Assembly (NCBI RefSeq): GCF_001639275.1
Contig: NZ_LWMU01000092.1
Location: 1-64,000, forward strand
Source of the DNA: Methanobrevibacter oralis
GTDB taxonomy: Archaea; Methanobacteriota; Methanobacteria; Methanobacteriales; Methanobacteriaceae
Reading direction: 5' to 3'
DNA: 64,000 nt
In this document: positions 47,329-56,165 of the stretch, one piece after another
Position numbering within the stretch: position 1 is the stretch's first letter
Layout of the letters: each line of letters starts with the position of its first letter
Program-made: the position numbers and the translations under genes
Notes under the pieces: generated by a model
The model's input: only the letters and a program-made list of their open reading frames with translations
The model's database searches: none
What the model was told of the DNA's origin: nothing

Positions 47329-48465
47329 ATGTCATTTTTTTCGTTGATTATTAAGAATCCTTTTAGAAATAAAAGTAGAGCAATTTTGGCTATTATAGGA
47401 ATAGGGATAGGAATAGCTACTATTGTTGCATTAGGTGGTATAACTGAAGGTTTGATAACTTCAGCTGAAGATACACTTCATGCTGGAGGTACAGACATCA
47501 CGATTATAAGTTCTAATACTTCATCTTCTTCATCATCAATGATGGGCTCATCGTCTTTTAATGAAAGTTGGATAAATAAGATAAAGTCGCAAGATGGTGT
47601 TCAGGATGCTATTGGTATTTATTCAACAACAGTCATGACAGAAAATATTCCGATGTTAACGGTTATTGGAATTCATCCAGAATCTGTTAATTATGCAGAT
47701 TTAACAATAACTGAAGGAAGACTTTTTTCAAATGATAATGATGATAAAGAAGTAATTGTTGGAAAGGTAACTGCTAGTCAATATGAAGGAGTGGATGTAG
47801 GAGATAAAATCAAAATTAATAATGAAAACTTCAAGATTGTAGGTATTTTTGAATCTGGTACTTCATTTCAGGACATGTCAGTTTTCATGACTTTAGATAA
47901 TGTTCGTGATATTGTAGATGATGACGAAAATATTTCATCTATCTTTGTAAAAGTTAATAAGGATGCTGATGTTGATAATGTAGCTCGTGAGCTTGAAAAT
48001 AAATATGGTGATAATTTAAGTGTTATTACTTCTTTAGCTGATGTATCAATGGCTAAAGATATGGTTGATATGCTCAATGGGGCTAGTTGGGGTATTTCAC
48101 TTTTGGCTATTGTAATTGGTGGAATTGGAATAATTAATACAATGCTTATGTCAGTATTTGAGAGAACTCGTGAAATTGGAGTGTTAAAAGCTGTTGGATG
48201 GTCAGATTTAAGAATACTTTTAATGATTGTTGGTGAATCTATTGTAATTACGATTACTGCAGGAATTGTTGGATCTCTTGTTGGAGTCATTGGAGTTGAA
48301 CTATTAACTCAAATGGAATTTTTAGGTGGAATGACTCCTGTATTTACACTTGGTATATTTGCAGAAGCATTCATTGTAGCTCTTATTGTTGGTATTATTG
48401 GAGGGATTTATCCTGCTATTAAAGCAATTAAATTACCACCAACCGAAGCATTGAGGTATGAATAG
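47329..48465 (+). CDS. ABC transporter permease, MacB/FtsX type
   Basis: A 378-residue membrane protein with the MacB topology: one N-terminal helix (residues about 18-42, AILAIIGIGIGIATIVALGG), a large external domain (about 43-255) and three C-terminal helices with the FtsX segment ERTREIGVLKAVGWS near residue 280. The family moves lipids, peptides or signals out of the cytoplasm by mechanical force rather than transport through a channel. The ATPase gene is 8 bp downstream. Confidence 0.88.
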   Translation: MSFFSLIIKNPFRNKSRAILAIIGIGIGIATIVALGGITEGLITSAEDTLHAGGTDITIISSNTSSSSSSMMGSSSFNESWINKIKSQDGVQDAIGIYSTTVMTENIPMLTVIGIHPESVNYADLTITEGRLFSNDNDDKEVIVGKVTASQYEGVDVGDKIKINNENFKIVGIFESGTSFQDMSVFMTLDNVRDIVDDDENISSIFVKVNKDADVDNVARELENKYGDNLSVITSLADVSMAKDMVDMLNGASWGISLLAIVIGGIGIINTMLMSVFERTREIGVLKAVGWSDLRILLMIVGESIVITITAGIVGSLVGVIGVELLTQMEFLGGMTPVFTLGIFAEAFIVALIVGIIGGIYPAIKAIKLPPTEALRYE

Positions 48466-48473
48466 GTGATAAT

Positions 48474-49178
48474 ATGGAAAATGTAGTTGAAATTAAAGAT
48501 TTAAAGAAAAGCTATGAAAATGGACATATTAAAGCTTTAAATGGAATATCCCTAACAATTGAAGAAGGTGAATTTGTATCGATAATAGGTCCTTCTGGAT
48601 CAGGTAAATCTACATTATTAAACATGTTAGGGGCTCTTGATTTGCCAGATAGTGGTTCAATATCAGTTGCAGGATATAATTTACTTAAAAATAAAAAATT
48701 AAGTGAATTTAGAGGAGATAAAATAGGTTTTATCTTTCAGCTTCATAATTTAATTCCAAATATTTCAGTTGTTGAAAATGTTAAAATTCCAATGTTCACT
48801 AAAAAATGGTCTAATCAACAAATGACTAAAAGAGCATTAGGATTATTAGACGCTGTTGGTCTTAGAAATAAAGCTAATCAAATGCCAAATAAGTTATCTG
48901 GTGGTGAACGACAAAGAGTGGCTATTGCAAGAGCTTTAGCTAATAATCCATCAATCATTCTTGCAGATGAACCCACTGGTTCTTTAGACTCTAAAACTAG
49001 TAATAAAATTTTAAAAGAGCTTGACAAGTTACATAAAGAAAATAATGTTACATTAATTGTAGTTACTCATGATATGAATGTTGCAAGATTAGCTGATCGT
49101 GTAATTGAAGTTTTAGATGGTCAAATTTTAGAAAATAATGATGAATCTTTATTGGATAGTGAAATTAATATTCACTAA
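48474..49178 (+). CDS. ABC transporter ATPase, MacB/LolD type
   Basis: A 234-residue ATPase with Walker A GPSGSGKST near residue 38, the Q-loop FQLHNLIPN, the signature LSGGERQRVAIARAL and Walker B IILADEPTGSLD, and an H-loop VVTHDMN. AGGTGAT precedes the ATG. It powers the adjacent permease; no periplasmic partner is visible. Confidence 0.93.
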   Translation: MENVVEIKDLKKSYENGHIKALNGISLTIEEGEFVSIIGPSGSGKSTLLNMLGALDLPDSGSISVAGYNLLKNKKLSEFRGDKIGFIFQLHNLIPNISVVENVKIPMFTKKWSNQQMTKRALGLLDAVGLRNKANQMPNKLSGGERQRVAIARALANNPSIILADEPTGSLDSKTSNKILKELDKLHKENNVTLIVVTHDMNVARLADRVIEVLDGQILENNDESLLDSEINIH

Positions 49179-49188
49179 TCTATTTTTT

Positions 49189-49431
49189 TTATATAATACT
49201 ATGAATCATCCTTAAAGCATCAAGTAGTCCATGTGAGTATTCAATACATCCAAATGCTGTTCGCATATCCTCTTTTTTAAGATAATACTTAGAATCATTC
49301 CAATAATCAATAGCTCTATCATAAACTTCTTTTTCTTTTCCAATAAATTCAATATTTTCAACTTGCTTTAAGTTTCTCTCTAATTTTTTAATATCAATAG
49401 CTATCTTCTCTGGACTTTTTAATTCACTCAT
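49189..49431 (-). CDS. DUF357-family protein
   Basis: An 80-residue helical protein of the archaeal DUF357 family (LERNLKQVENIEFIGKEKEV; YYLKKEDMRTAFGCIEYSHG). The ATG at 49,431 overlaps the stop of the upstream phospholipid synthase as ATGA and has GGAGG before it; the in-frame start at 49,446 would overlap more. Function unknown; coupling to the lipid gene is the only clue. Confidence 0.75.
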   Translation of the reverse strand: MSELKSPEKIAIDIKKLERNLKQVENIEFIGKEKEVYDRAIDYWNDSKYYLKKEDMRTAFGCIEYSHGLLDALRMIHSII

Positions 49432-49994
49432 TTTAATTGCCTCCAAACATGGTAAACTCTTTGAAATACTGTAATGTAGGATAATATCACTAAAATCATA
49501 ATTATATATGTAAAGTAAATTGATTGAGTGAAATATCCGACTAAAGCACCTATCATTAAAATAATCATACGGACTGCTCTTTCAGCTATTCCAACATTAC
49601 ATGTTGCACCTTGTGATTCTGCTCTTGCTTTTACATAACTTACTGTTATTGCAGAATGAATAGCTAATATGCCAATAAACCAATCACAATATCCTCCGAA
49701 TATGATTCCAATATATATTATTGCATCTGCAAATCTATCCATTGTTGAATCTAGAAATGCTCCAAATTTAGATGACTTATTATGATATCTTGCAATGGCT
49801 CCATCCATAACATCTAAAAATCCACTAGCTAAAATAGCTGTTGTAGCTAAGATTAACATATGATTTGCAAATCCATAAGCAGCTATTATTGCTACGAATG
49901 GTGAGATAATAGTTATAATGTTTGGATTTATATTAAGATTTTGAGCAATTGGATTCAATATTTTTGTTAAAAATGGTCTTAGACTTTCGAGCAT
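49428..49994 (-). CDS. CDP-alcohol phosphatidyltransferase (archaetidylinositol phosphate synthase-like)
   Basis: A 188-residue membrane enzyme with four or more helices and the CDP-OH motif DGAIARYHNKSSKFGAFLDSTMDRFAD spread over residues about 62-90 (D-G-x2-A-R-x8-G-x3-D-x3-D). It joins CDP-archaeol to a polar headgroup. In Methanobacteriales the relatives make archaetidylinositol phosphate, so that is the likely product, though serine or glycerol headgroups are possible. Confidence 0.85.
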   Translation of the reverse strand: MLESLRPFLTKILNPIAQNLNINPNIITIISPFVAIIAAYGFANHMLILATTAILASGFLDVMDGAIARYHNKSSKFGAFLDSTMDRFADAIIYIGIIFGGYCDWFIGILAIHSAITVSYVKARAESQGATCNVGIAERAVRMIILMIGALVGYFTQSIYFTYIIMILVILSYITVFQRVYHVWRQLK

Positions 49995-50041
49995 ACTTTT
50001 ATATAAAGTTTTTATCCATATATAATTGTTAGGTAATATTA

Positions 50042-50623
50042 ATGAAAATATTAAAAACTACAAATGATAATTTAGATGAAAATGTTATTAATGAATCTAT
50101 TGAAGTTTTAGCTAATGGTGGTGTTATTTTATATCCAACAGACACTGTTTATGGATTAGGAGCTAATATTTTTGATAATACTGCTGTTAGAAAAGTTTTT
50201 GATATTAAAAATAGGAATTTTCTTAAACCTCTTTCAATTTTAATTTCTAATACTAAATCTATTGATTTGGTGGCTAATGTGTCTATTCTTCAAAAAAAAG
50301 TTTTAAATAAATATTTGCCTGGACCTTATACTTTTATTTTATATAAATCTAAGATTGTTCCACTTTATGTAACTGGAGGGAGAGCTACTGTTGGAGTTAG
50401 AGTTCCAAAAAATGAAATAGCTTGTAAATTAGCTAGTTTATTTCCAATAACAACTACTAGTGCTAATATTTCTAATGAACAGGTCTTAGATGATCCTAAA
50501 GATATTTTAAAACAATTAAATTGTGATGTTGATTTGGTCATTGATGTAGGACCAATCGAATCAAAAGCATCTACAATTATTGATTTAACTTCTAATAAGA
50601 TGAATTATATAAAAAGAGATTAA
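50042..50623 (+). CDS. threonylcarbamoyl-AMP synthase (Sua5/YrdC family)
   Basis: A 193-residue single-domain protein with LANGGVILYPTDTVYGLGAN near residue 27, KPLSILIS, GPYTFIL and RVPKNEIA, all typical of YrdC. It makes threonylcarbamoyl-AMP for t6A at position 37 of ANN-decoding tRNAs. The C-terminal Sua5 domain is absent. It converges on a surface-protein gene, with a palindromic hairpin over the stop codon. Confidence 0.9.
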   Translation: MKILKTTNDNLDENVINESIEVLANGGVILYPTDTVYGLGANIFDNTAVRKVFDIKNRNFLKPLSILISNTKSIDLVANVSILQKKVLNKYLPGPYTFILYKSKIVPLYVTGGRATVGVRVPKNEIACKLASLFPITTTSANISNEQVLDDPKDILKQLNCDVDLVIDVGPIESKASTIIDLTSNKMNYIKRD

Positions 50624-50628
50624 TCTCT
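50615..50628. terminator. convergent terminator palindrome
   Basis: AGAGATTAATCTCT, a perfect 14-bp palindrome at the YrdC-type gene stop, followed by AATTATTTTTTACTTTT. Confidence 0.5.
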
Positions 50629-50630
50629 AA

Positions 50631-51539
50631 TTATTTTTTACTTTTAACAATTACTACAATTGAAATAATAACAATTACACCAATTAACATAATTGTTGGA
50701 TTACCTGTATTCTGTAGAAGTTTTTCCAATATTGGATCTTGGGTTTTATTTGTGGGGTTGTGTGTCATTGTTGCGTTGTGTTCTTTTGTAGTATTATTAA
50801 GGGGGTTATGAACAATTGTGGCATTTTGATTTTTAGTAGTAGTGTTATTTTCAATATTTCTATTTGGATTGGTTGTGGTGTTGTTTTTTTGATTTTTAAC
50901 TTTTTTACTAGTGTTTTTGATGGTATTTGTTTTTATGATTGTATTATCTTTTGAAGAGGTATTTTCATTATTATTTAAATTAGTGTTGTTATCAAGTTCC
51001 TCTTTATCATCTTGAGGAGCGTATATTGTTTTAAATGATACTGTATATGCGAAATAATTCGATATTTGTTTATCATTAGATTTTAAAAGTTTAAAATTAA
51101 ATGTTGCTTCTGTTTTATTGTTTATATTTACAATTGCAGTATTTCCTATGTTTTTTTCAGAATTAATGACATTTTGAACAATTTCATTATCACTGTTTTG
51201 ATAATCATCACCTGATAATATGTTTATCACATTTCCAATTTCATTTATTTCATCTGCTTTGTAACATTCAATTATTGCAAGTTTTAAGTAATTTTCAAAG
51301 TCGGAGGGTAATTCACTAGTTGAACTGGTTGTGAATTTTTCACCTTTTTCAGTAGATAATTTTGATAAATCAATTAAAAAACCGGTATATCCATCACTAA
51401 ATTCAATACCATTAGAACCTCCTGAATTTGCAATTATATAATCATCATCTGTTTCATTCAAATTATCAGCATAAACAAAGCTTAAATAACACATTAATAT
51501 GATTATCACGAGAAATAATGTAATAATTTTTTTAGTCAT
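50631..51539 (-). CDS. secreted or surface-anchored protein of unknown function
   Basis: A 302-residue protein: a signal peptide (residues about 1-25, IITLFLVIIILMCYLSFVYA), a folded region to about 185, an Asn/Thr-rich stretch (about 190-270, repeats of NNTT, NATIVHNP, NATMTHNP) likely to be glycosylated or to span the wall, and one C-terminal membrane helix (IMLIGVIVIISIVVIV) with a KSKK end. This is the layout of archaeal membrane-anchored surface proteins. No domain recognised. Confidence 0.65.
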   Translation of the reverse strand: MTKKIITLFLVIIILMCYLSFVYADNLNETDDDYIIANSGGSNGIEFSDGYTGFLIDLSKLSTEKGEKFTTSSTSELPSDFENYLKLAIIECYKADEINEIGNVINILSGDDYQNSDNEIVQNVINSEKNIGNTAIVNINNKTEATFNFKLLKSNDKQISNYFAYTVSFKTIYAPQDDKEELDNNTNLNNNENTSSKDNTIIKTNTIKNTSKKVKNQKNNTTTNPNRNIENNTTTKNQNATIVHNPLNNTTKEHNATMTHNPTNKTQDPILEKLLQNTGNPTIMLIGVIVIISIVVIVKSKK

Positions 51540-51650
51540 AATTATCTCCTAATTGTTAGTTATAATATAATTTTGTGATTATTTAAATGATTTGAAAGCA
51601 TGATTTAAAAAATTTATAATTATATATTATTAATTACAATATAACTACAT

Positions 51651-52355
51651 ATGAAAGTATTAGCTAATTTTGAAGATAATTCTAAAATTCCATCTAACTC
51701 CTCTTTAGACGAAATATTAGATGGAGGAATTGAAAAAGGTATTATAACTCAGATTTTTGGACCTCCAAGCTCGGGTAAAAGTAACATTGCTTTAACATTA
51801 GCTGTTAATGTAGCTAAAAGTGGTAGAAAAGTCATTTATATTGATACTGAAGGTGGTATTTCAATTAATAGGATTAAACAAATAGCTAATTATGATTTTG
51901 ACAAGGTAGCTAGTAATATAATGGTTTTTGAACCAACTAATTTTTTAGAACAAGATAATGACTTAAAAACTATTGAAACATGGTTTAGAAGGAATAATAA
52001 TCAAGTAGATCTAGTTGTTTTGGATTCTGCTGTTGCACTTTACAGGGTAGATGATATGAAATCTTCGAAGTTAAATAAAGTTTTAGGTAGGCAGATGGGA
52101 ATATTATCTGGTATTGCTCGTAAATATGATGTAGCAGTTCTTTTAACAAATCAAATTTATAGTTCTTTTGATAATGAAGGCAACAATGATATTAAAGCTG
52201 TTGGTGGTACTATTTTACAATATTGGAGTAAAGTAATAATTCAATTAGAAAAAAGTGAAAATATTAATGAGAGAGTAGCTACCTTAATTCGCCACAGAAG
52301 TTTAGCAGAAGGAAAACAAGTTGCTTTTAAAATTACTTCAAGAGGAATTATTTAA
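51651..52355 (+). CDS. radB: DNA repair and recombination protein RadB
   Basis: A 234-residue RecA-family protein, shorter than RadA because it lacks the N-terminal helix-hairpin-helix domain. It has Walker A GPPSSGKSN near residue 42, Walker B-like VDLVVLDSAVALYR and VLLTNQIYS. RadB is an accessory to RadA/Hjc. It is the last core gene before the integrated element. Confidence 0.93.
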   Translation: MKVLANFEDNSKIPSNSSLDEILDGGIEKGIITQIFGPPSSGKSNIALTLAVNVAKSGRKVIYIDTEGGISINRIKQIANYDFDKVASNIMVFEPTNFLEQDNDLKTIETWFRRNNNQVDLVVLDSAVALYRVDDMKSSKLNKVLGRQMGILSGIARKYDVAVLLTNQIYSSFDNEGNNDIKAVGGTILQYWSKVIIQLEKSENINERVATLIRHRSLAEGKQVAFKITSRGII

Positions 52356-52456
52356 CATTAATTTTATTAATGACTTTAAATAATTAACATTATCATTATA
52401 CTAATACTTTTCAATCACTCTACCAACAATAAAAAATAAAAATAAAGGTAGAAATA

Positions 52457-53569
52457 ATGAATATGGAAACAGACAAAGAACTATTAGAGGACTTCGCAAG
52501 AACAAGAAACATCAAAAACACCACCAAAAGAATATACCAAGCATCAATAGAATTATATGCAAAATACAATGAAAAAACCATGGTAGAACTAATACAAGAA
52601 GCTGAAACAGAAGAAGAAAAAGGCATAAGATGGAAACACAGAAAAATAAAAAAAAGACTAATCGAATTCAGAATATTCTTAACAGAAAACTACCTAAAAA
52701 GCTATGTTAAATCAACATTAGGTAGAATAATATCCATCTATAAACACTACGAAATAGAAATACACAACCTACCTTTACAAAGCAACAAAAATCTAACAGA
52801 ACCAGTACCCATTACTTTTAAAGATTTACCTGACAAAAAAATTATTAAACAATCTTTAAAAATAGCTAATCCATTAATGAGAGCAATAATATTATTCATG
52901 TCCAGCAGTGGCTGTGCTAGGAGAGAAACATTAAACATCACTATTCAAGATTTCTTAAATGCAACTAGTGATTATCATAACAGTAATAATATTTATGAAG
53001 TAATCAACATTTTAAAAAATAGGGATGATATAATCCCTACTTTTAAGATAAGACGTGTTAAAACAAATAAGTATTATCATACTTTTTGCAGTCCAGAAGC
53101 AGTAACCGAAATAATAAACTACTTACTAACAATTAATAAAAATATTAAAAACAACGATTTTTTATTCACAGTACATCCTGTAACACTTATTAATTACTTC
53201 AACGAAATCAACAATAAATTAGATTTAGGGAAAAAAGGAACATATATTCGCTTCCGTAGCCATATGTTACGCAAATTTCATGCAAGTGCATTACAAAATA
53301 ATGGAATGAACAAAGAAGATATAAACAGTATGCAAGGTAAATCACAAAATGCAACAGATGAATCATATTTCTTTGAAGATCCAAACAAACTCCGTGAAAA
53401 ATATATTCAACATATGGATTGTTTAACTATAAATTTAGATGTGAATAATTTGAATATTAAAAGTCCAGAGTATACTAAACTTGAAACTGAAAATCACACA
53501 TTAAAATCAGAATTAAATAAAATGGATGAAATAATGGCAAGATTAACTAAACTAGAACAACAAAATTAA
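52457..53569 (+). CDS. tyrosine recombinase (integrase) at the element border
   Basis: A 370-residue site-specific recombinase. The N-terminal SAM-like core-binding region covers residues about 1-110. The catalytic part shows SSGCARRETLNI (box I Arg), the beta-hairpin Lys region KIRRVKTNKYYHTF, HMLRKFHASAL (HxxR) and ATDESYFFEDPNKL (nucleophilic Tyr). A coiled-coil-like tail ends the protein. Third-position C and A use (aac, atc, aga) is unlike core neighbours. It probably integrated the element that runs to the right edge; I could not identify att sites. Confidence 0.88.
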   Translation: MNMETDKELLEDFARTRNIKNTTKRIYQASIELYAKYNEKTMVELIQEAETEEEKGIRWKHRKIKKRLIEFRIFLTENYLKSYVKSTLGRIISIYKHYEIEIHNLPLQSNKNLTEPVPITFKDLPDKKIIKQSLKIANPLMRAIILFMSSSGCARRETLNITIQDFLNATSDYHNSNNIYEVINILKNRDDIIPTFKIRRVKTNKYYHTFCSPEAVTEIINYLLTINKNIKNNDFLFTVHPVTLINYFNEINNKLDLGKKGTYIRFRSHMLRKFHASALQNNGMNKEDINSMQGKSQNATDESYFFEDPNKLREKYIQHMDCLTINLDVNNLNIKSPEYTKLETENHTLKSELNKMDEIMARLTKLEQQN

Positions 53570-53619
53570 ATGAAAAAGTTATGGATTAAATATTAAAGAA
53601 AATATAACTAAAATCTTCA

Positions 53620-53675
53620 ATTGTTAATCATGAAACAATAATGTTATAATAATTGTTATAAAGTAGTAACAATTA
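53620..53675. promoter_or_regulatory. tandem ATTGTT...AACAAT dyads
   Basis: Two dyads with the same half sites lie in the 163-bp gap behind the integrase: ATTGTT-8-AACAAT (53,620-53,639), and the larger perfect dyad TAATTGTTA-8-TAACAATTA (53,650-53,675). They precede the gene at 53,733. They look like operators for a dimeric regulator. Confidence 0.5.
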
Positions 53676-53732
53676 TAAATATAATTAATAAAGTATTCCA
53701 ATTATTAATTGATGAGAAGGTGTTTTTTTACA

Positions 53733-54209
53733 ATGGATAGTAGACAACAACTGACAACAATGTATGCTTCTAGAAGGCATCGTAGAGAAGAACAAGAAGA
53801 ACTTGAAAGAAAAAAACGTGCAGCCGAACAAGGAAATGTTAAATTTGAAGCTAAAAGAGAAAGCATGTTTGCAAGTGCTTTTGCAACAATTATCATAATA
53901 ATGTTTCTAGGAACAGTTTTAGCAATACCCACAATGACAGTATCATTCATGTTAGCATTATTCAGTATCCCTTTAATTATTTTATATTATATTATTAAAG
54001 GATTCAATAATAAAAATAAAGCTAAAAACCAAATATATACTTGCCTGTATTGTCAAAAACAATTTAAAGGCGCAACAAATAAATGTCCATATTGTGGGAA
54101 TAATATTAATTGTGACACAAATAGATATGAATGCACTTATTGTAAAACTAAATTCACAGGAAAACATGCAAGATGTCCCAAATGTAATATTCCACTATAT
54201 TACAAATAA
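53733..54209 (+). CDS. membrane protein with two zinc-ribbon motifs
   Basis: A 158-residue protein: a basic, charged N-terminus (residues 14-45, RRHRREEQEELERKKRAAEQ), two membrane helices (about 48-68 and 72-92), and a cytoplasmic tail with two Cx2C...Cx2C ribbons (CLYCQKQF/CPYCGNN and CTYCKTKF/CPKCNIP). The ATG at 53,733 follows GAAGGTG; the frame upstream lacks a good start. Unknown function; typical of accessory membrane proteins on archaeal elements. Confidence 0.6.
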   Translation: MDSRQQLTTMYASRRHRREEQEELERKKRAAEQGNVKFEAKRESMFASAFATIIIIMFLGTVLAIPTMTVSFMLALFSIPLIILYYIIKGFNNKNKAKNQIYTCLYCQKQFKGATNKCPYCGNNINCDTNRYECTYCKTKFTGKHARCPKCNIPLYYK

Positions 54210-54231
54210 TATTGAGGGAGGATTAATTAAA

Positions 54232-54369
54232 ATGATGGCGTATCTATCTGAAAAAACTGATGAAAATATTGTTTATGATGAAAAATATTATGAAGATTTA
54301 GCTAAACGTTTAGCTGAAGAATCCATAATAAATTTCAGAAAAGACTTAAATAAAATTTTTTCTGAATAA
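54232..54369 (+). CDS. small acidic protein
   Basis: A 45-residue frame (MMAYLSEKTDENIVYDEKYY ... INFRKDLNKIFSE) with GAGGGAGGA in front of the ATG. The longer frame that opens at 54,094 lies inside the previous gene and is not used. No family recognised. Confidence 0.5.
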   Translation: MMAYLSEKTDENIVYDEKYYEDLAKRLAEESIINFRKDLNKIFSE

Positions 54370-54387
54370 TTTTTTTAATATATAAGC

Positions 54388-54410
54388 GAGCATTTGAAAA
54401 GTACTATAAT
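54388..54410 (+). promoter_or_regulatory. CATTTGAAAAGTA promoter-like box, copy 1
   Basis: CATTTGAAAAGTA at 54,391-54,403 followed by CTATAATTTTATATAT. The same 13 bases recur at 54,821, also followed by a TATA-like stretch. Copy 1 is about 110 bp before the gene at 54,509. Confidence 0.5.
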
Positions 54411-54508
54411 TTTATATATGGCTGAAAACATAAAAACTAATTATATAAACATATAAACTAATATGATGATTTCTAATTTAATAAATATAAATGAGTGGAG
54501 GCAAATTC

Positions 54509-54793
54509 ATGTTTATTAAAAAAACTATTAAATTATCTATTTCTAATAATTATTTGTTAGATGATGAATCTTCAAAAAAGGTTATGGATATTGTTAATAA
54601 AAAAAGACAATTTGGACGCATTGAATGTGGCATGAGTTTATCGGGTTTATCTAATAATTATGGAAATATTAATCAATTAGATTTGAATTTAATTAGTGAT
54701 TCTGATGAAAATTTGGAAAAACTGGAAAATGATTTTAATAATGATTTAAAAAACTTAGATATAAAATATATTACTACTTTGAAAAGTATTTAA
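54509..54793 (+). CDS. unknown element protein
   Basis: A 94-residue protein (start MFIKKTIKLSISNNYLLDDE). GGAGG lies 9 bases before ATG 54,509. The middle has a Gly/Ser-rich piece, GMSLSGLSNNYGN. No family recognised. It and the next gene each have a copy of the CATTTGAAAAGTA box upstream, so they are probably expressed under the same control. Confidence 0.55.
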   Translation: MFIKKTIKLSISNNYLLDDESSKKVMDIVNKKRQFGRIECGMSLSGLSNNYGNINQLDLNLISDSDENLEKLENDFNNDLKNLDIKYITTLKSI

Positions 54794-54817
54794 AATAAAA
54801 TTTTTCCTAATATAATG

Positions 54818-54840
54818 GAACATTTGAAAAGTATTATATA
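54818..54840 (+). promoter_or_regulatory. CATTTGAAAAGTA promoter-like box, copy 2
   Basis: CATTTGAAAAGTA at 54,821-54,833 followed by TTATATAATAATTATTTATAT. About 75 bp before the gene at 54,901. Confidence 0.5.
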
Positions 54841-54900
54841 ATAATTATTTATATAATATTTATTTAACTATTGTATGCAACATTTTTTAAAGGGGATACT

Positions 54901-55179
54901 ATGGATAAAAATATAAGAAATAATGAAAAGATTAAAATTAAAAAAATTTCTATTGAAAATATAGGAATCAAAGATTTATTAAATCCTGAATTTTTAGATA
55001 AATTAGAATCCAATTTCGATGACTTTTCATTAATCACGCTTGCATTAACTATAGGAGGAGATAAACCTTCAAATCTTATTTCTTTAGGTCACACTTCATC
55101 TGATGATTTTAAAAATGATATTTTAACAATTAATGCAGAAACTGAAGCGAATTTATATAAATTTTTAGACCTGTTATAA
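54901..55179 (+). CDS. unknown element protein
   Basis: A 92-residue protein (start MDKNIRNNEKIKIKKISIEN; middle LITLALTIGGDKPSNLISLG). AAAGGGGATA precedes ATG 54,901. No family recognised. It is followed by the HEPN pair 25 bp later and may share its transcript. Confidence 0.55.
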   Translation: MDKNIRNNEKIKIKKISIENIGIKDLLNPEFLDKLESNFDDFSLITLALTIGGDKPSNLISLGHTSSDDFKNDILTINAETEANLYKFLDLL

Positions 55180-55204
55180 TAGAGTTATTAAGGAAGATTT
55201 TATT

Positions 55205-55648
55205 ATGAGTTTACATAAAATTAAAGAAAATTCTTTTGTTGAGGAATATTTCCAATCCCCATCATCACAAGAGGATATTTCATACAAGGAATCTATAATG
55301 GAATATGATAGATTTTTTGATAAAAAATTCGATGAATTGTATGATCATTTTCTTGTGTTAAATAATACTGAATTAAAAGAATTTATTAAGAGTCATGATG
55401 ATTTATTATTATTAATTGATAAAATTAATCCCTTACTTAAAAAAATTTTTCCCAATTTTGTTTATATTTTAGATTTTAACCAAGATCCGGAATTTCAATA
55501 TTTAAATCAAGTTGTTATTTATATCCATATTGGACAATCTTCTTTTGATGAAAATTGGGCTTTATTGAGACAACTTAATAAAGAAATTATAAACATTGGT
55601 GAGTTTCCATCCCAGTTGAAAAGATTGCTTTCAGTGGATTTGTGGTAG
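55205..55648 (+). CDS. partner protein of a HEPN gene, unknown function
   Basis: A 147-residue soluble protein (EYDRFFDKKFDELYDHFLVL; FPNFVYILDFNQDPEF; QVVIYIHIGQSSFDENWALL). AAGGAAG precedes the ATG and the stop is 3 bp before the HEPN gene, so the two are coupled. I see no nucleotidyltransferase GSxxxG motif, so it is not a standard MNT partner. By position it may be the antitoxin or cofactor of the HEPN protein. Confidence 0.55.
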   Translation: MSLHKIKENSFVEEYFQSPSSQEDISYKESIMEYDRFFDKKFDELYDHFLVLNNTELKEFIKSHDDLLLLIDKINPLLKKIFPNFVYILDFNQDPEFQYLNQVVIYIHIGQSSFDENWALLRQLNKEIINIGEFPSQLKRLLSVDLW

Positions 55649-55651
55649 TTT

Positions 55652-56032
55652 ATGGGTTTTGATTGGAATAAATTTTATGATGTTGGGATTTTTTTATTAG
55701 ATTATTCTGATAAAGAGGAATATCAACGTTCAGGAATTGGACGTTTATATTATGCATGTTTTGGCGAGTCTAGATTATATTATGAAAAAGCTTTTTTGAG
55801 TGTTTTACCTTCAAAGGATTCTCATAGTATATTAATAGCCACATTGGAAAACTCAATTTATGAAGAAGAACAAGAATTAGGGGAGTATCTTCATAAATTA
55901 AGGAATTCTAGAAATCGTGCAGATTATGGGGTAAAATTAAAAAGATATGATGTTAATAATTCTAGGAATAATGCTAAATTAATTCTTAAACTTTTAGATG
56001 AATTTTATAGAAATCCTGTAAGACCTATTTAA
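55652..56032 (+). CDS. HEPN-like domain protein
   Basis: A 126-residue helical protein with the HEPN layout: FDWNKFYDVGIFLLD, then RSGIGRLYYACFGESRLYYE, a DSHS turn, and KLRNSRNRADYG near residue 89. In this HEPN group the usual R-x4-6-H is represented by RN-xR-ADY. HEPN proteins often act as RNases in toxin-antitoxin and defence systems. Coupled to the 147-residue gene upstream. Whether it is active depends on the Arg/Asn/Tyr set. Confidence 0.7.
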   Translation: MGFDWNKFYDVGIFLLDYSDKEEYQRSGIGRLYYACFGESRLYYEKAFLSVLPSKDSHSILIATLENSIYEEEQELGEYLHKLRNSRNRADYGVKLKRYDVNNSRNNAKLILKLLDEFYRNPVRPI

Positions 56033-56165
56033 TAGATATATGTGATTTTTTTATTCTAAATTAATTCTACAAAAATTAATTTTCCATGAAACTTCCCCAT
56101 AATTTGTTGGTTTGATATTTTTTTTAAATTTTGTATATGATTAAAAACATAATACTGTAATTAAG

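Noticed and set aside
52356-52456. att site at the radB 3' end
   Set aside because: No tRNA gene is there, and without the other end of the element a core repeat cannot be identified.
54094-54231. N-terminal extension of the 45-residue gene at 54,232
   Set aside because: It lies in another frame of the zinc-ribbon gene; the good ribosome site is just before 54,232.
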